In this document: positions 41,016 to 50,144 of the stretch, one piece after another
Numbering within the stretch: the stretch's first letter is position 1
Layout of the letters: every line of letters starts with the position of its first letter
Assembly: GCF_002150765.1 (NCBI RefSeq)
Contig: NZ_MUYM01000072.1
Coordinates: forward strand, 1 to 64,000
Direction of reading: 5' to 3'
Source of the DNA: Lentzea kentuckyensis
GTDB taxonomy: Bacteria; Actinomycetota; Actinomycetes; Mycobacteriales; Pseudonocardiaceae
Length of the DNA stretch: 64,000 nucleotides
Program-made: the position numbers and the translations under genes
Notes under the pieces: generated by a model
The model's database searches: none
Told to the model about the DNA's origin: nothing
What the model saw: the letters and a program-made list of their open reading frames with translations, nothing else

Positions 41016-42268
41016 CAGTAGGCGGCCTGCCCGTGCGGCACGCGTGGTTCGGCGGTGATCGGCAGCGACGCCCATCCCGAGATCGTGTGGGAGCGCAGCC
41101 GCACCCCTGGCCCTGTCTGGACCAGGTCGGTGAACCGGCTGAACAGCTCCGCGAAGAACAGCTTCAGGACGTCGCGGACGACGGAGTTCCCCACGCAGTA
41201 GTGCGGTCCGAGGCCGAAGGCCAGGTGCCTGTTCGGCCGGCGCCGGACGTCGAAGGTGGACGGGTCGGGAAAGGCGTCCTCGTCCCGGTTGGCGGAAGCC
41301 AGCCAGACCACCACGGCGTCGCCCGCGGTGATCCGCTGTCCCCGCAACTCCGTGTCCTGGACGGCATAGCGCAGGAAGTGCGTGTTGGGGGTGGCCCAGC
41401 GCAGGGCCTCCTCGACCCCGCTGCCCAGCAGGGAAGGGTCGGCCGCCCAGCTGTCCAGTGTGGACGTTCCCATGAGGTCGGCCAGGGTGGTCACCGGCAC
41501 CTGGGAGATCGTCACGTTCCCGCCGAGCAGCAGGCTGTAGCAGTTCGAGACCACCTCGCGCTGGTTCAGCGGACGACCGTCCCAGTCGGTCTCGATGAGC
41601 AGGCTGACGAGATCGTCACCGAGGTGCGCTCGCCGGTGGCGCACGACGTCGTGGAAGAAGACCAGGAGCTCGCGATGGGTCTCCCCGAGCGAGGATTCGG
41701 CCGCGCCGGGCCGGCTGAAGAACGGGTCGTCGGGCGCGATGGAAGCCACGCTGAGTTCGGTGAGGCGTGCCCAGTCGTCGACCGGCAGGTCCATGAGGGT
41801 GCCCATGACCCCCATGGCCAGCCGTCGCATGTGTGCGGCCAGGTCATAACCCCGGCCGTCGGCCAGCGGCGCGAGCGCGTCAATGACGACCTCGCGGAAT
41901 CGCTCGCGCATTCCGGTCACCGGTTTTGCCGCGAGCGCCTGCTGCAAGGGCATTCTCAGAGTGGTGTGCCGGGGCGGATCGGTGACCACTAGTTGCATTC
42001 CACCCGCCGGATCGTCGCGGCCGAGCTGATCCAGCAATGTTCCTCGTTGCGAGGAGAACACCGCGGCATTCTGCAGAACTTCCGATGCGTCCCTAAAAGA
42101 CGTGACCGACCAGAATTCGCGGCCGTCCGGAAGTGTTTGCCGGGTTACCGGTGAACTGCGCCGCATCTCCGCCCAGAGGGCGTGTGGCACGCCCTGGCCG
42201 TAGAAGCCGGGATCGACGAGTGACGTGACGTCAGCAGTGAACGGGCACTGCGGCGCGACAGCGTCCAC
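41015..42268 (-). CDS. Cytochrome P450, first gene of the minus-strand lipid operon
   Basis: A 417-residue soluble P450. The haem motif is FGLGPHYCVGNSVVR, the K-helix ExxR is EEALRWATPN, and the C-helix reads TDPPRHTTLRMPL. The I-helix is LLLGGNVTIS, with Asn where most P450s have Asp/Glu before Thr, a possible change in proton delivery. GTG 42268 follows GGGGGGAG. Reading frames extend far upstream but run antisense to the exporter gene and are not coding. It heads a run of twelve minus-strand genes reaching to 27.7 kb. Substrate unknown; acyl-ACP is plausible. Confidence 0.92.
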   Translation of the reverse strand: MDAVAPQCPFTADVTSLVDPGFYGQGVPHALWAEMRRSSPVTRQTLPDGREFWSVTSFRDASEVLQNAAVFSSQRGTLLDQLGRDDPAGGMQLVVTDPPRHTTLRMPLQQALAAKPVTGMRERFREVVIDALAPLADGRGYDLAAHMRRLAMGVMGTLMDLPVDDWARLTELSVASIAPDDPFFSRPGAAESSLGETHRELLVFFHDVVRHRRAHLGDDLVSLLIETDWDGRPLNQREVVSNCYSLLLGGNVTISQVPVTTLADLMGTSTLDSWAADPSLLGSGVEEALRWATPNTHFLRYAVQDTELRGQRITAGDAVVVWLASANRDEDAFPDPSTFDVRRRPNRHLAFGLGPHYCVGNSVVRDVLKLFFAELFSRFTDLVQTGPGVRLRSHTISGWASLPITAEPRVPHGQAAY

Positions 42269-42354
42269 ATGGCTCCCCCCATGAGTTTTCGCAGGTCCGG
42301 ACCGTTCAAGCGGCGCTGCACTGCGCACTTGGTCCAGGACGCGTCGTGTCTGAA

Positions 42355-42387
42355 CGTAACCGCACGATGTCCGACCGTAACCGCACG
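42355..42387. promoter_or_regulatory. Exact 12-bp direct repeats, candidate operator
   Basis: CGTAACCGCACG occurs at 42355-42366 and again at 42376-42387, a 21-bp (two helical turns) period. TGAACG flanks the block on both sides (42351 and 42391). The repeats lie about 90-120 bp upstream of the P450 start and on the far side of the exporter promoter, so one activator could govern both operons. No regulator gene is encoded inside the cluster. Confidence 0.55.
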
Positions 42388-42611
42388 CTTTGAACGCTGT
42401 CAACATCGATCGACCATCGCCGCTCAGATTCCCTGAATTCTTCCGGTTGCCGCGAAGCGAATTCGGATCGTTTGGACGTGTCCGCTCGGCGCCCCATTCC
42501 CGTACTGACCAGGCGAAACGCTTCGACGAGCATCGGCCGCGAATGCAACGGACAACAAAGTGACCTGTGGCGACTGATCCGGCCAGTGCGCACCGACTGT
42601 CTGGAAAGCGC

Positions 42612-42640
42612 TTGCCTGGCGGATTGCCCATCGTGATACT
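42612..42640 (+). promoter_or_regulatory. Candidate promoter of exporter operon
   Basis: TTGCCT (42612-42617) and GATACT (42635-42640) are separated by 17 bp, close to the sigma-70/HrdB consensus. Transcription would begin near 42647, about 70 bp before the preferred GTG at 42716. Confidence 0.5.
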
Positions 42641-42715
42641 GAGGATGATCGTGATGTGGAGCTGTGGCCCCAGGCCAATGACGCGCCCCGTCCGCGGGGT
42701 CATGAAGGGGTGCCG

Positions 42716-44611
42716 GTGGACACCGCCACTCGGGCAGAAACTGCCGTCCCGAACGAACACCCAAGCGCACCGCGCGGCCCGGCGGATCCGCGATTCGCAC
42801 TGGGTGCGTTTCGCCTTTCCGTGTTGCGCGAGACGGCCGCCGAGCGGGTCGAATTGCTGCGGTTGTTCCGGTATGCCGGGCGTGGGCCGGTCGCGCTGCT
42901 GGTCGGCGCGCAGGTGGTCGGCGTCGCCACGGTCACGTTGAGCGCGCTCTCGATCGGCTGGCTGGTCGGCGCGGTAGGGGCCGCCCACCGGTTCGCCGAC
43001 GTGCTCTGGCCGCTGGTGGTGGTCCTGGCGATCGTCCTGATCGACCGCCTGGCTCAGGTCGTGCAGGTGCTGCCGGCCGCGGTCGCGGCGCGGCGCGTGG
43101 ACGGGGCCGTGCGCTCGATGGTGCGCCGGATCGCGTTGGCACCGAAGGGAATCGGGCATCTCGACGACGCGGAGTTCCGCGACGACGTCGAGCGCGCCTG
43201 CGATCTCGGCATCGGCTGGCGGACCCGGACTCCCGGCAACGCGGCGGTCGGCCAGCTGACGCTGATCTTCCGGGTGGTCGGCGCGCTCGCCGCGGCCGCG
43301 GTCGTCGCCGTGCACTTCCCGTTGCTGGCGACCGGTTTGCTCGTGCTTTCGCTGCTGGCACGGATGCTGACGCGCCGGCAGTGGATGTGGCTGGTGGCGT
43401 TGGACGATGCCCGGATGGGTGAGCACCGCAAGGCGCAGTACTTCGCGGGCCTGCTCACCGAGGCCGGTCCGGCCAAGGAGGTGCGGCTGTTCGGTCTGGC
43501 GGACTGGCTGCTCGGCCGGTTCCGCGGCGCGCAAGTCGCGGCACGACGACCGGGCTGGGACGCCCGTTCGTCGGTGCTGAAGCGTCAGGGTCTGACGTTC
43601 GCCATCGCGGCCGGCAGTGCCGCCGTGACGCTGGTCGTGCTCGGCGCTTCCGGACAGAGCCCCGCGACGGTGGCGCGCTGCCTGATCGCGGCCTTCGCGG
43701 TGATGAGCCTGGCCACCCTGGGCCAGGAGGCGTTCGACATCGAATACGGCGTGACGACCGTGCGTGCTCTCGCCCGGGTCCTCTCCCGGCACGAGCCGCC
43801 GGCAACTAGCGCCGGACGTCGTTCCTCGACCGGGCGGCCGCCGCACGTGCGGTTCGAGAACGTCAGCTTCACCTATCGGGGAACCGATCGCCCGGTGCTC
43901 GACGGCCTCACGCTGGAGATCCTGCCCGGCGAAACGCTGGCCGTCGTCGGCGTCAACGGCGCGGGCAAGACGACGCTGATGAAGCTGCTGGCAGGGCTCT
44001 ACCACCCGGACTCCGGGCGCATCCTCGTCGACGGCGTCGATCTGCGCGAAATCGACCTGCTGTGGTGGCGGACCCGGATCTCCGCACTGTTCCAGGACTT
44101 CATCCGGTACGGGACGACCGTCGCCGACAACGTCGCCTTCTCCGCGCCGGAGCACGTCGGCGACGTCACCGGTGTCGACGCCGCGATCGACGCGGCCGGC
44201 GCCCGCGAGGTCGTCTCCAGGCTGCCCGACGGGACCGGGACCAGGCTGTGGCGCGGCGGCGAGCACGGCGTCGACCTGTCCGGCGGGCAGTGGCAGAAGC
44301 TCGCGATCGCGCGCACGTTGTTCGCGGCGGCGCACGGACGTGAGCTGCTGGTGCTCGACGAGCCGACCGCCCACCTGGACGTCGAGGCCGAACACGAGTT
44401 CAACGAGCGGGTGGCCGCCGGCGCCCGCGGGGCGTCGATCGTGCTGATCTCCCACCGGCTCTCCAACGTCCGCGGCGCGGACCGGATCGTCGTGCTCGAC
44501 GGCGGCCGGATCGCCGAGTCCGGTACCCACGAACAGCTGATGGCCGCGGACGGCGGCTATGCCGCGTTGTTCCGCTTGCAGGCAGCGCGATTCGCCAGGG
44601 CGGAAGCATGA
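42716..44611 (+). CDS. ABC exporter half-transporter 1
   Basis: A 631-residue fused membrane/ATPase half-transporter. Six membrane helices occupy residues 50-330 (LLVGAQVVGVATVTLSALSI, VLWPLVVVLAIVLI and others). The nucleotide-binding domain has Walker A GVNGAGKT, signature LSGGQWQ, Walker B LLVLDEPTAHLD and switch His in LISHRLS. GTG 42716 has GAAGGGG at good spacing; GTG 42656 or 42710 are alternatives. Its stop overlaps the next transporter's start by ATGA, so the two probably form a heterodimer. Likely role: export of the lipid product or self-resistance. Confidence 0.92.
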   Translation: MDTATRAETAVPNEHPSAPRGPADPRFALGAFRLSVLRETAAERVELLRLFRYAGRGPVALLVGAQVVGVATVTLSALSIGWLVGAVGAAHRFADVLWPLVVVLAIVLIDRLAQVVQVLPAAVAARRVDGAVRSMVRRIALAPKGIGHLDDAEFRDDVERACDLGIGWRTRTPGNAAVGQLTLIFRVVGALAAAAVVAVHFPLLATGLLVLSLLARMLTRRQWMWLVALDDARMGEHRKAQYFAGLLTEAGPAKEVRLFGLADWLLGRFRGAQVAARRPGWDARSSVLKRQGLTFAIAAGSAAVTLVVLGASGQSPATVARCLIAAFAVMSLATLGQEAFDIEYGVTTVRALARVLSRHEPPATSAGRRSSTGRPPHVRFENVSFTYRGTDRPVLDGLTLEILPGETLAVVGVNGAGKTTLMKLLAGLYHPDSGRILVDGVDLREIDLLWWRTRISALFQDFIRYGTTVADNVAFSAPEHVGDVTGVDAAIDAAGAREVVSRLPDGTGTRLWRGGEHGVDLSGGQWQKLAIARTLFAAAHGRELLVLDEPTAHLDVEAEHEFNERVAAGARGASIVLISHRLSNVRGADRIVVLDGGRIAESGTHEQLMAADGGYAALFRLQAARFARAEA

Positions 44612-46437
44612 TTCGCCGGGTGTGGCGGCACTTCGCGGTGATCCGGCATCTGGCCGGGTTGTCCTGGCGGGTCAGTCGCGCGGGTTCGCTGGTCACCGCC
44701 GCGGTGTTCCTCGTGGTGGCGTTCGGCAGCGTGGGCGTGGCCCAGAGCCAACGGTGGCTGATCGACGGCCTACAGGCCCACGCCGGCGACCAGAGCCTGA
44801 CGTGGCTGATCCTTCCGGTGGTGGTCGTCGCGTTCGCGCATGTGGCCTCGACCATTGCGACCAGGGTCGCGGCGCATCTACGCGTGAACCTCGTGCAGAA
44901 GGTCGAGGTCGACCTGTCCTCCGAGGTTTTCGGCTACGTCGCACGCGTCCCCACGATCAAGCATCTGGAGCGTTCGTCCTATTTGGACCGCGTCTACCTC
45001 GTTGCCAAGGGCAGCGGCGCGTTGGCCTCCTACGGCTGGTCGATCGCGGAGACAGGTGCCGCCGCACTGATGGTCGGCCTGAGCGTCTGGCTCCTCGTGC
45101 TCGTGCACCCGGCACTGCTGGTGCTCGGGCTGACCACGTTGCCGTTGCTGGTGCTCGCCGGCCGTGGCCAGTCGGCGCTGCGCCGGGTCAACGACGAGTG
45201 CGCGGAGGCGACCCGGCTCGAAGCGAACCTCCACGGCCTGTGTCTCGACGTGGACGCCGCCAAGGAAATCTGGATCAGCCGGTCAGGTCCAGAACTGTCC
45301 ACTCGGGCCGACCGGCTGTGGGCCGAGATCACCAGCGCCCAACGTAAACCGCTGCTCCGCGGCACGCTGCTGGACGCGGCGGGCTGGCTCTGCTACCTGC
45401 TCGGCCTGGGCGGCGGGCTGGCGCTGGTCGCCGCCGAGGTGATCGCCGGCCGGATCGGGATGGGCGCCCTGGTGCTCGTCGCCTCCCTGGCCGCGCAACT
45501 GCGCATGCAGCTGTGGGCGTTGCGCGACAACTACAACAGGGCCGCGGAGGCCGGCCACGTCGTGGGCCACTACCACTGGCTCCGCGACTACGTGTCCACG
45601 TTCGACGACGTCACGACGCCCGCGCCCCGGCGCCTCACCGACGGCATCACCCTGGACGAGGTCGGCTTTCGTTACAGCGACGACGGCACACCGGTGCTGC
45701 GTTCGATCAGCGCGCACCTGCCAGCCGGTTCGGTCGTGGGCCTGGTCGGCATCAACGGCGCGGGCAAGTCGACGCTCGTCAAACTGCTGGCCGGCCTGTA
45801 CCAGCCCACCTCCGGCCGGATCCTCGTTGACGGCAAGCCGTTGAGCGAACTCGGTCCACGGTCGTGGGCCTCGTCGTCGTGCGGTGTGTTCCAGGACTTC
45901 GCCCGCCTGCAGTTGCCCGTACGTGAGTCCGTCGGCGTCGGCGACCTGGCGGCGCTCGGCGACACGCACGCGATCGCCCGTGCGGTGGACGCCGCGGGAG
46001 CGTCGGAACTGGTCGGCACGCTGCCCGACGGCCTCGACACGCAGCTCGGCACGATCTTCGGCGGCGTCGACCTGTCGGGTGGGCAATGGCAGCGACTCGC
46101 TCTCGCGCGCGGAATGATGCGCACCACGCCGCTCCTGCTGGTTCTCGACGAACCCACCGCGGCGCTCGATCCCCAGGCCGAACACGACCTGTTCGAGAAC
46201 TTCGCGCGGCACGCCCGCGAAGCCGCCGCTCGCACCGGCGCGGTCACCGTCCTGGTGTCGCACCGGTTCTCGACGGTCAGCATGGCCGACCACGTGATCG
46301 TCGTCGCGGACGGAGGGATCGTCGAGTCGGGCAGTCACGCGGACCTGCTCGAGTCCGGTGGCCGCTATGCGGAGCTGTACGCGACTCAGGCCGCGGCCTA
46401 CGCGGTGCCGACGGGGAAAGGCGACCCACCCACATGA
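44608..46437 (+). CDS. ABC exporter half-transporter 2
   Basis: A 609-residue partner of the preceding half-transporter. It has N-terminal membrane helices (LVTAAVFLVVAFGSVGVAQ, LTWLILPVVVVAFAHVAS) and an ATPase domain with GINGAGKS, LSGGQWQ, LLVLDEPTAALD and LVSHRFS. Both halves therefore keep consensus catalytic residues. The extreme C-terminus (PTGKGDPPT) is encoded by a 33-bp segment that recurs 107 bp downstream. ATGA overlaps link it to the upstream half-transporter and to the following 36-codon ORF. Confidence 0.92.
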   Translation: MIRRVWRHFAVIRHLAGLSWRVSRAGSLVTAAVFLVVAFGSVGVAQSQRWLIDGLQAHAGDQSLTWLILPVVVVAFAHVASTIATRVAAHLRVNLVQKVEVDLSSEVFGYVARVPTIKHLERSSYLDRVYLVAKGSGALASYGWSIAETGAAALMVGLSVWLLVLVHPALLVLGLTTLPLLVLAGRGQSALRRVNDECAEATRLEANLHGLCLDVDAAKEIWISRSGPELSTRADRLWAEITSAQRKPLLRGTLLDAAGWLCYLLGLGGGLALVAAEVIAGRIGMGALVLVASLAAQLRMQLWALRDNYNRAAEAGHVVGHYHWLRDYVSTFDDVTTPAPRRLTDGITLDEVGFRYSDDGTPVLRSISAHLPAGSVVGLVGINGAGKSTLVKLLAGLYQPTSGRILVDGKPLSELGPRSWASSSCGVFQDFARLQLPVRESVGVGDLAALGDTHAIARAVDAAGASELVGTLPDGLDTQLGTIFGGVDLSGGQWQRLALARGMMRTTPLLLVLDEPTAALDPQAEHDLFENFARHAREAAARTGAVTVLVSHRFSTVSMADHVIVVADGGIVESGSHADLLESGGRYAELYATQAAAYAVPTGKGDPPT

Positions 46438-46546
46438 CCGCGAACGCCACGGCCGCCCAGCCCGACGGCCGCCACACGCAGCCCTGCACAACCCCAGCCA
46501 CGGCCTCCCCGACACCGACAGGGAAGGGCAACCCACCCACATGACC
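46407..46546 (+). repeat. Imperfect 33-bp direct duplication at gene junctions
   Basis: 46407-46439 and 46514-46546 match at 29 of 33 positions. Each copy includes the end of a frame coding PTGKG(D/N)PPT, the same G-rich ribosome site, and an ATGA stop/start overlap. The copies flank the 36-codon ORF, as if the translation-coupling junction had been duplicated. Confidence 0.75.
46434..46544 (+). CDS. 36-residue ORF coupled to both neighbours
   Basis: ATG 46434 overlaps the exporter stop (ATGA) and its TGA overlaps the SDR start (ATGA), so it fits perfectly in the operon. The peptide is rich in Thr, Pro and Ala (MTANATAAQPDGRH at the start, PTGKGNPPT at the end) with a single Cys near residue 18. 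It shows no family. It may be a by-product of the 33-bp duplication, a small translated coupler, or a real peptide. Confidence 0.35.
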   Translation: MTANATAAQPDGRHTQPCTTPATASPTPTGKGNPPT

Positions 46547-47323
46547 ACGGACACCGGCTTCGACCTTCAAGGCGCGCGCGTGATCGTCACCGGCGGCGGT
46601 GGCGGCATCGGAGCGGCGATGGCGCGCCGGTTCGCCGCCGCCGGCGCGGCTGTCGTGGTGACCGACGTCGACGGTGCCGCGGCGGCCGAGGTGGCCCGGC
46701 AGGTCGGAGGCGTCGCGATCACCGCGGACGCGGCGAGCGAGGCCGGCGTGCGGCGGTCCATCGCGGCGACCGTCGAGGAGTTCGGCGGCGTCGACCTGTA
46801 CTGCGCCAACGCTGGCGTCGCGCCGGAGGGCGGCCCGGAGGCCTCGTGGACTCGGGCCTGGGACGTCAACGTGATGGCGCACGTCCGGGCGGCCGAAGCG
46901 CTGCTGCCGGACTGGCTGGAGCGAGGGCGCGGCCGGTTTCTCACCACGGCGTCCGCGGCGGGGATGCTGACGATGCTCGGATCCGCCCCCTACGCCGTCA
47001 CCAAACACGGGGCGCTCGCCTTCGCCGAATGGTTGTCCATCACCTACCGGCACCGCGGCATCACCGTTCAGGCGCTGTGCCCGCAGGGGGTGCGGACCGG
47101 CATGCTCGCGGCGGCCGGGCCCGGCGTGCGATCCCTGGTGGAACCGACCGCCATCAGCCCGGAGCAGGTCGCCGACACCGTCGTCGAAGCCCTTGCGGAC
47201 GACCGGTTCCTGATCCTGCCTCACCCGGAGATCGCCGATGCCTACCGGAACAGAGCCGCGGACACCGGCCGATGGATCGCCGGGATGAACGCGCTGCAAC
47301 GCAAGATCGAGAAAACGCGATAG
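46541..47323 (+). CDS. Short-chain dehydrogenase/reductase
   Basis: A 260-residue NAD(P)-dependent oxidoreductase. Cofactor motif TGGGGGIG, NAG in CANAGVAP, active site YAVTK with preceding Ser in TTASAAG. ATG 46541 is set by the preceding GGGAAGGG and the ATGA overlap. It is likely an alcohol/ketone-interconverting enzyme of the cluster and not a FabG, since the C-terminus (LPHPEIADAYRNRA) differs. A carbamoyltransferase gene follows after 18 bp, so it may create or adjust the hydroxyl that is carbamoylated. Confidence 0.9.
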   Translation: MTTDTGFDLQGARVIVTGGGGGIGAAMARRFAAAGAAVVVTDVDGAAAAEVARQVGGVAITADAASEAGVRRSIAATVEEFGGVDLYCANAGVAPEGGPEASWTRAWDVNVMAHVRAAEALLPDWLERGRGRFLTTASAAGMLTMLGSAPYAVTKHGALAFAEWLSITYRHRGITVQALCPQGVRTGMLAAAGPGVRSLVEPTAISPEQVADTVVEALADDRFLILPHPEIADAYRNRAADTGRWIAGMNALQRKIEKTR

Positions 47324-47341
47324 GACGGAGACCCGCGCACC

Positions 47342-49327
47342 ATGCTCATTCTTGGTCTGAGCGGACATTTCTCGGACGAGGACGCGGACCTGACCCCGAA
47401 CATGGAGGGCGTGCTCACCCAGGGCGCCTTCCACGACGCGGCCGCCTGTCTGATCAAGGACGGCGAACTGCTGGCGGCGGTGGAAGAGGAAAGATTCAAC
47501 CGGATCAAGCAGACGACGAAGTTCCCCGCCAACGCGATTCGCGCGTGCCTCGACACCGCGGGAGTCTCCCCGGCCGAGATCACCGCCGTCGGGCACTTCT
47601 TCGGTGAGAGCATGCTGGACGAATGGCTCGACGAGACCTACGTGAGCCGTCCCCACCTTCCGCTGCGCGGTTCTCGTGAGCTCGTCCTGGCCCGGCTGTC
47701 CGAGGCACTGGGCCGGGAAATGCCGCCAGACCGGCTGTTCTTCATCCAGCACCACCTCGCGCACGGCATGTCCGCCTACACCCGTTCGGGGATGCGGGAA
47801 GCACTGGTGGTGGTCATGGACGGGCGCGGCGAGAAGCACTCGACCACCGTCTACCACGGCAAGGACGGGCACCTGGAAAGGCTCGCCACCTACGGTCTCG
47901 GGAAGTCGCTCGGCGCGCTCTATCTCGCCAACACCCGGCTCCTCGGGTACGGGCTCGGCGACGAGTACAAGGTCATGGGACTCGCGCCTTACGGCACCCC
48001 GGAGACCTACCGCGAGAAGTTCAGCTCCCTCTACGAACTGAGGGACAACGGCGATTTCTTCCTGCGGGACTTCGCCGTCCCCGGCTTCCGTCCCCGCCGC
48101 AAGGGGCAGGAGTTCACGCAGGCGCACATGGACTTCGCAGCGGCGCTGCAGGAGGCCCTGGAGAAGATCGCCCTGCACGTCCTCGGTCACTGGGCTGACC
48201 GGACCGGGCTGCGGGACCTCTGCTTCGTGGGTGGAGTGGCGCACAACAGCACGCTCAACGGACGCATCCTCGACTCGGGAAAGTTCCGCGAGGTGTTCAT
48301 CCACCCCGTCTCGCACGACGCCGGCGCTGCCGAGGGCGCCGCCCTGGCCGCCGCTCTCCAACTGGGCGAATCCCCTTTCAGGCAACCGCGTATGCGCAGT
48401 GCGAGCGTGGGCCCCTCCCTCGGCACCACGGCGGAGATCGAGAAGGAGCTCTCCTCCTGGAGTGATCTCGTCGAGTTCGAACGACCGGCCGACATCGTGG
48501 ACGCGGCCGCGCGACTGCTGGCCGACGGCGCCGCTCTCGGGTGGGCCCAGGGCCGGTCCGAATACGGGCCACGGGCGCTCGGCAACCGCAGCATTCTCGC
48601 CGATGCGCGGCCCGGCGAGAACAAACGGCGGATCAACGCGATGATCAAGAAACGCGAGGCCTACCGGCCGTTCGCGCCGGTCGTCACGCCGGAAGCCGCC
48701 GACACCTATTTCGACCTACCGGACACCCGCGCGAACTACGACTTCATGTCGTTCGTGGTCAAGGTGCGCGACGAACGGCGAGATGAGCTGGGGGCCGTCA
48801 CGCATGTCGACGGTAGTGCGCGCCTGCAGATCGTGGATCCGGACTCGAACCAGCGATTCCACGACCTCGTGCGCAGGTTCGGCGAGTTGACCGGTACGCC
48901 GGTGCTGCTCAACACGTCGTTCAACAACAACGTCGAGCCGATCGTGCAGACCACACAGGACGCTCTCACCTGCTTCCTCACCACCGGCCTCGACTTTCTC
49001 GTCATCGACGACTTCGTGGTGCGGCGACGCGAGGGTGCCTCCCTCGCCTTCGACGAGCTGGCCCCTCGGCTGCGCCCCGCCACCCGGCTCGTCAAGCGGA
49101 TCAGGCACACGTCCGCCGGCAGCCATGAGATCTGCCACGAACTGGTGCTCGATCACCCGAAAGGCTGGACGACGGAGATCTCCGCCGATGTTTTCACGCT
49201 GCTCGAGGGTGCGGACGGGGAACGGTCCGTGACCTCTCTCGCCGGCTCGGCCGGCGTCGGCGACGAGGTCCGGCGCGAACTGCATGACCTGTGGCAGCAG
49301 CGATTCTTCACGCTGCGTCCGGCTTGA
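47342..49327 (+). CDS. NodU/CmcH-type O-carbamoyltransferase
   Basis: A 661-residue enzyme that transfers a carbamoyl group from carbamoyl phosphate, through carbamoyl-AMP, to a hydroxyl of a natural product. The Kae1/HSP70-like N-terminal domain begins [12 protein letters not shown] and carries the metal-binding [10 protein letters not shown] near residue 140. The ATP-binding [12 protein letters not shown] and the C-terminal TobZ-like YrdC domain ([27 protein letters not shown]) are complete. About 80 C-terminal residues beyond the usual end ([18 protein letters not shown] ... LRPA) may be a carrier-protein or PqqD-like appendage. It is in an operon with the SDR and the glycosyltransferase. 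Confidence 0.92.
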   Translation: MLILGLSGHFSDEDADLTPNMEGVLTQGAFHDAAACLIKDGELLAAVEEERFNRIKQTTKFPANAIRACLDTAGVSPAEITAVGHFFGESMLDEWLDETYVSRPHLPLRGSRELVLARLSEALGREMPPDRLFFIQHHLAHGMSAYTRSGMREALVVVMDGRGEKHSTTVYHGKDGHLERLATYGLGKSLGALYLANTRLLGYGLGDEYKVMGLAPYGTPETYREKFSSLYELRDNGDFFLRDFAVPGFRPRRKGQEFTQAHMDFAAALQEALEKIALHVLGHWADRTGLRDLCFVGGVAHNSTLNGRILDSGKFREVFIHPVSHDAGAAEGAALAAALQLGESPFRQPRMRSASVGPSLGTTAEIEKELSSWSDLVEFERPADIVDAAARLLADGAALGWAQGRSEYGPRALGNRSILADARPGENKRRINAMIKKREAYRPFAPVVTPEAADTYFDLPDTRANYDFMSFVVKVRDERRDELGAVTHVDGSARLQIVDPDSNQRFHDLVRRFGELTGTPVLLNTSFNNNVEPIVQTTQDALTCFLTTGLDFLVIDDFVVRRREGASLAFDELAPRLRPATRLVKRIRHTSAGSHEICHELVLDHPKGWTTEISADVFTLLEGADGERSVTSLAGSAGVGDEVRRELHDLWQQRFFTLRPA

Positions 49328-49343
49328 GCTCTGGAGGTGTTCG

Positions 49344-50144
49344 TTGAAGCTGGAGACACACACGCTCGTGTCCGAGGAGCACGTGGACCGATGCAACGTC
49401 ATGCTTCGCTCGCTTTCCCCGCACTGCGCAGTACGACCGGTGCTGCACGACGACGGTTCACTGACAGCACGCTCAGTCGACCGGCTGCGTGACGAGTGGC
49501 CCGACGCGCTGATCATCTCGCGGACCGAGGCCGACCAGCGCGTCGCCGAGCTGCTGACCGGACATCCCAAGGTCCGCTGGTGGCGTTCCCACAACATCCG
49601 CGCGACGCAACTGGTCGACTACTTCCTGCTGGCAGAACAAAGTCGAGTTCTCGCCCTCGACACCGACGTGGTCTTCCTGCGGAAACCGGCCGAAATACTG
49701 GACTGGGTTTCCGCCGCCGGGAGTTCGAACCTCTGCTTCGCCTACTCTCCGGAGTTCGATCCCGACCCTTCCGGGATCCACTGGCTCCCCGACGCGGTGC
49801 CGGACGCGCCGTTCATCCCTGCCATGTGCTGCGGTTTCGCCGCGGTTGAGGTGGATGAGTTCATGGATCTCGACTACCTCGACGACCTCATCGATCGCAC
49901 CGATCCGGACATCGTCGGCCGCCAGCGTTTCGTCACGCAGATGTACTACTCGCTGATGGCCGGTCGTCTCCCCGCCCAGCGGGTCGTTTCCTTGGGCGAG
50001 CGGTACCGGTCAGGGCCCGTGGAAAATCTGCCGAGCCGGGAGGACCGGGTCATTTGTCACTATTTCGGATCCGCGGAGTCCGGTAGTGGCATCGAGGGGG
50101 TGTGGAACAGCTACCCCCACCTTCAGGAGATGTTGACGCTCTGA
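49344..50144 (+). CDS. Glycosyltransferase-like protein (GT8-like, DxD)
   Basis: A 266-residue protein of GT-A fold. The metal/nucleotide-binding DxD motif lies in RVLALDTDVVFLRKP near residue 110. PAMCCGFAAVEVDEF and RQRFVTQMYYSLMAG are typical of GT8-like enzymes in which an acceptor loop follows. TTG 49344 is used because GGAGGTG precedes it by 5 bp; no ATG fits. It is the last gene of the plus-strand arm, 16 bp after the carbamoyltransferase. The donor sugar is unknown and no sugar-nucleotide genes are in the window. It overlaps the convergent catabolic gene by 22 bp. Confidence 0.75.
   Translation: MKLETHTLVSEEHVDRCNVMLRSLSPHCAVRPVLHDDGSLTARSVDRLRDEWPDALIISRTEADQRVAELLTGHPKVRWWRSHNIRATQLVDYFLLAEQSRVLALDTDVVFLRKPAEILDWVSAAGSSNLCFAYSPEFDPDPSGIHWLPDAVPDAPFIPAMCCGFAAVEVDEFMDLDYLDDLIDRTDPDIVGRQRFVTQMYYSLMAGRLPAQRVVSLGERYRSGPVENLPSREDRVICHYFGSAESGSGIEGVWNSYPHLQEMLTL

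Larger units (their letters stand above)
42269..42715. other. 447-bp divergent control region of the lipid cluster
   Basis: No gene is seen here. The half next to the P450 gene contains the CGTAACCGCACG direct repeats, and the half next to the exporter gene contains a promoter-like pair (both listed separately). The middle (42420-42600) is lower in GC than its surroundings, as promoter regions in these genomes often are. GTG 42656 and GTG 42710 are alternative starts of the exporter frame that would lie inside this interval. Confidence 0.6.

Noticed and set aside
42269-44530. N-terminal extension of the P450 frame to about 1171 residues
   Set aside because: The extension runs antisense through the exporter gene. 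GTG 42268 has a strong ribosome site and gives a normal-length P450.
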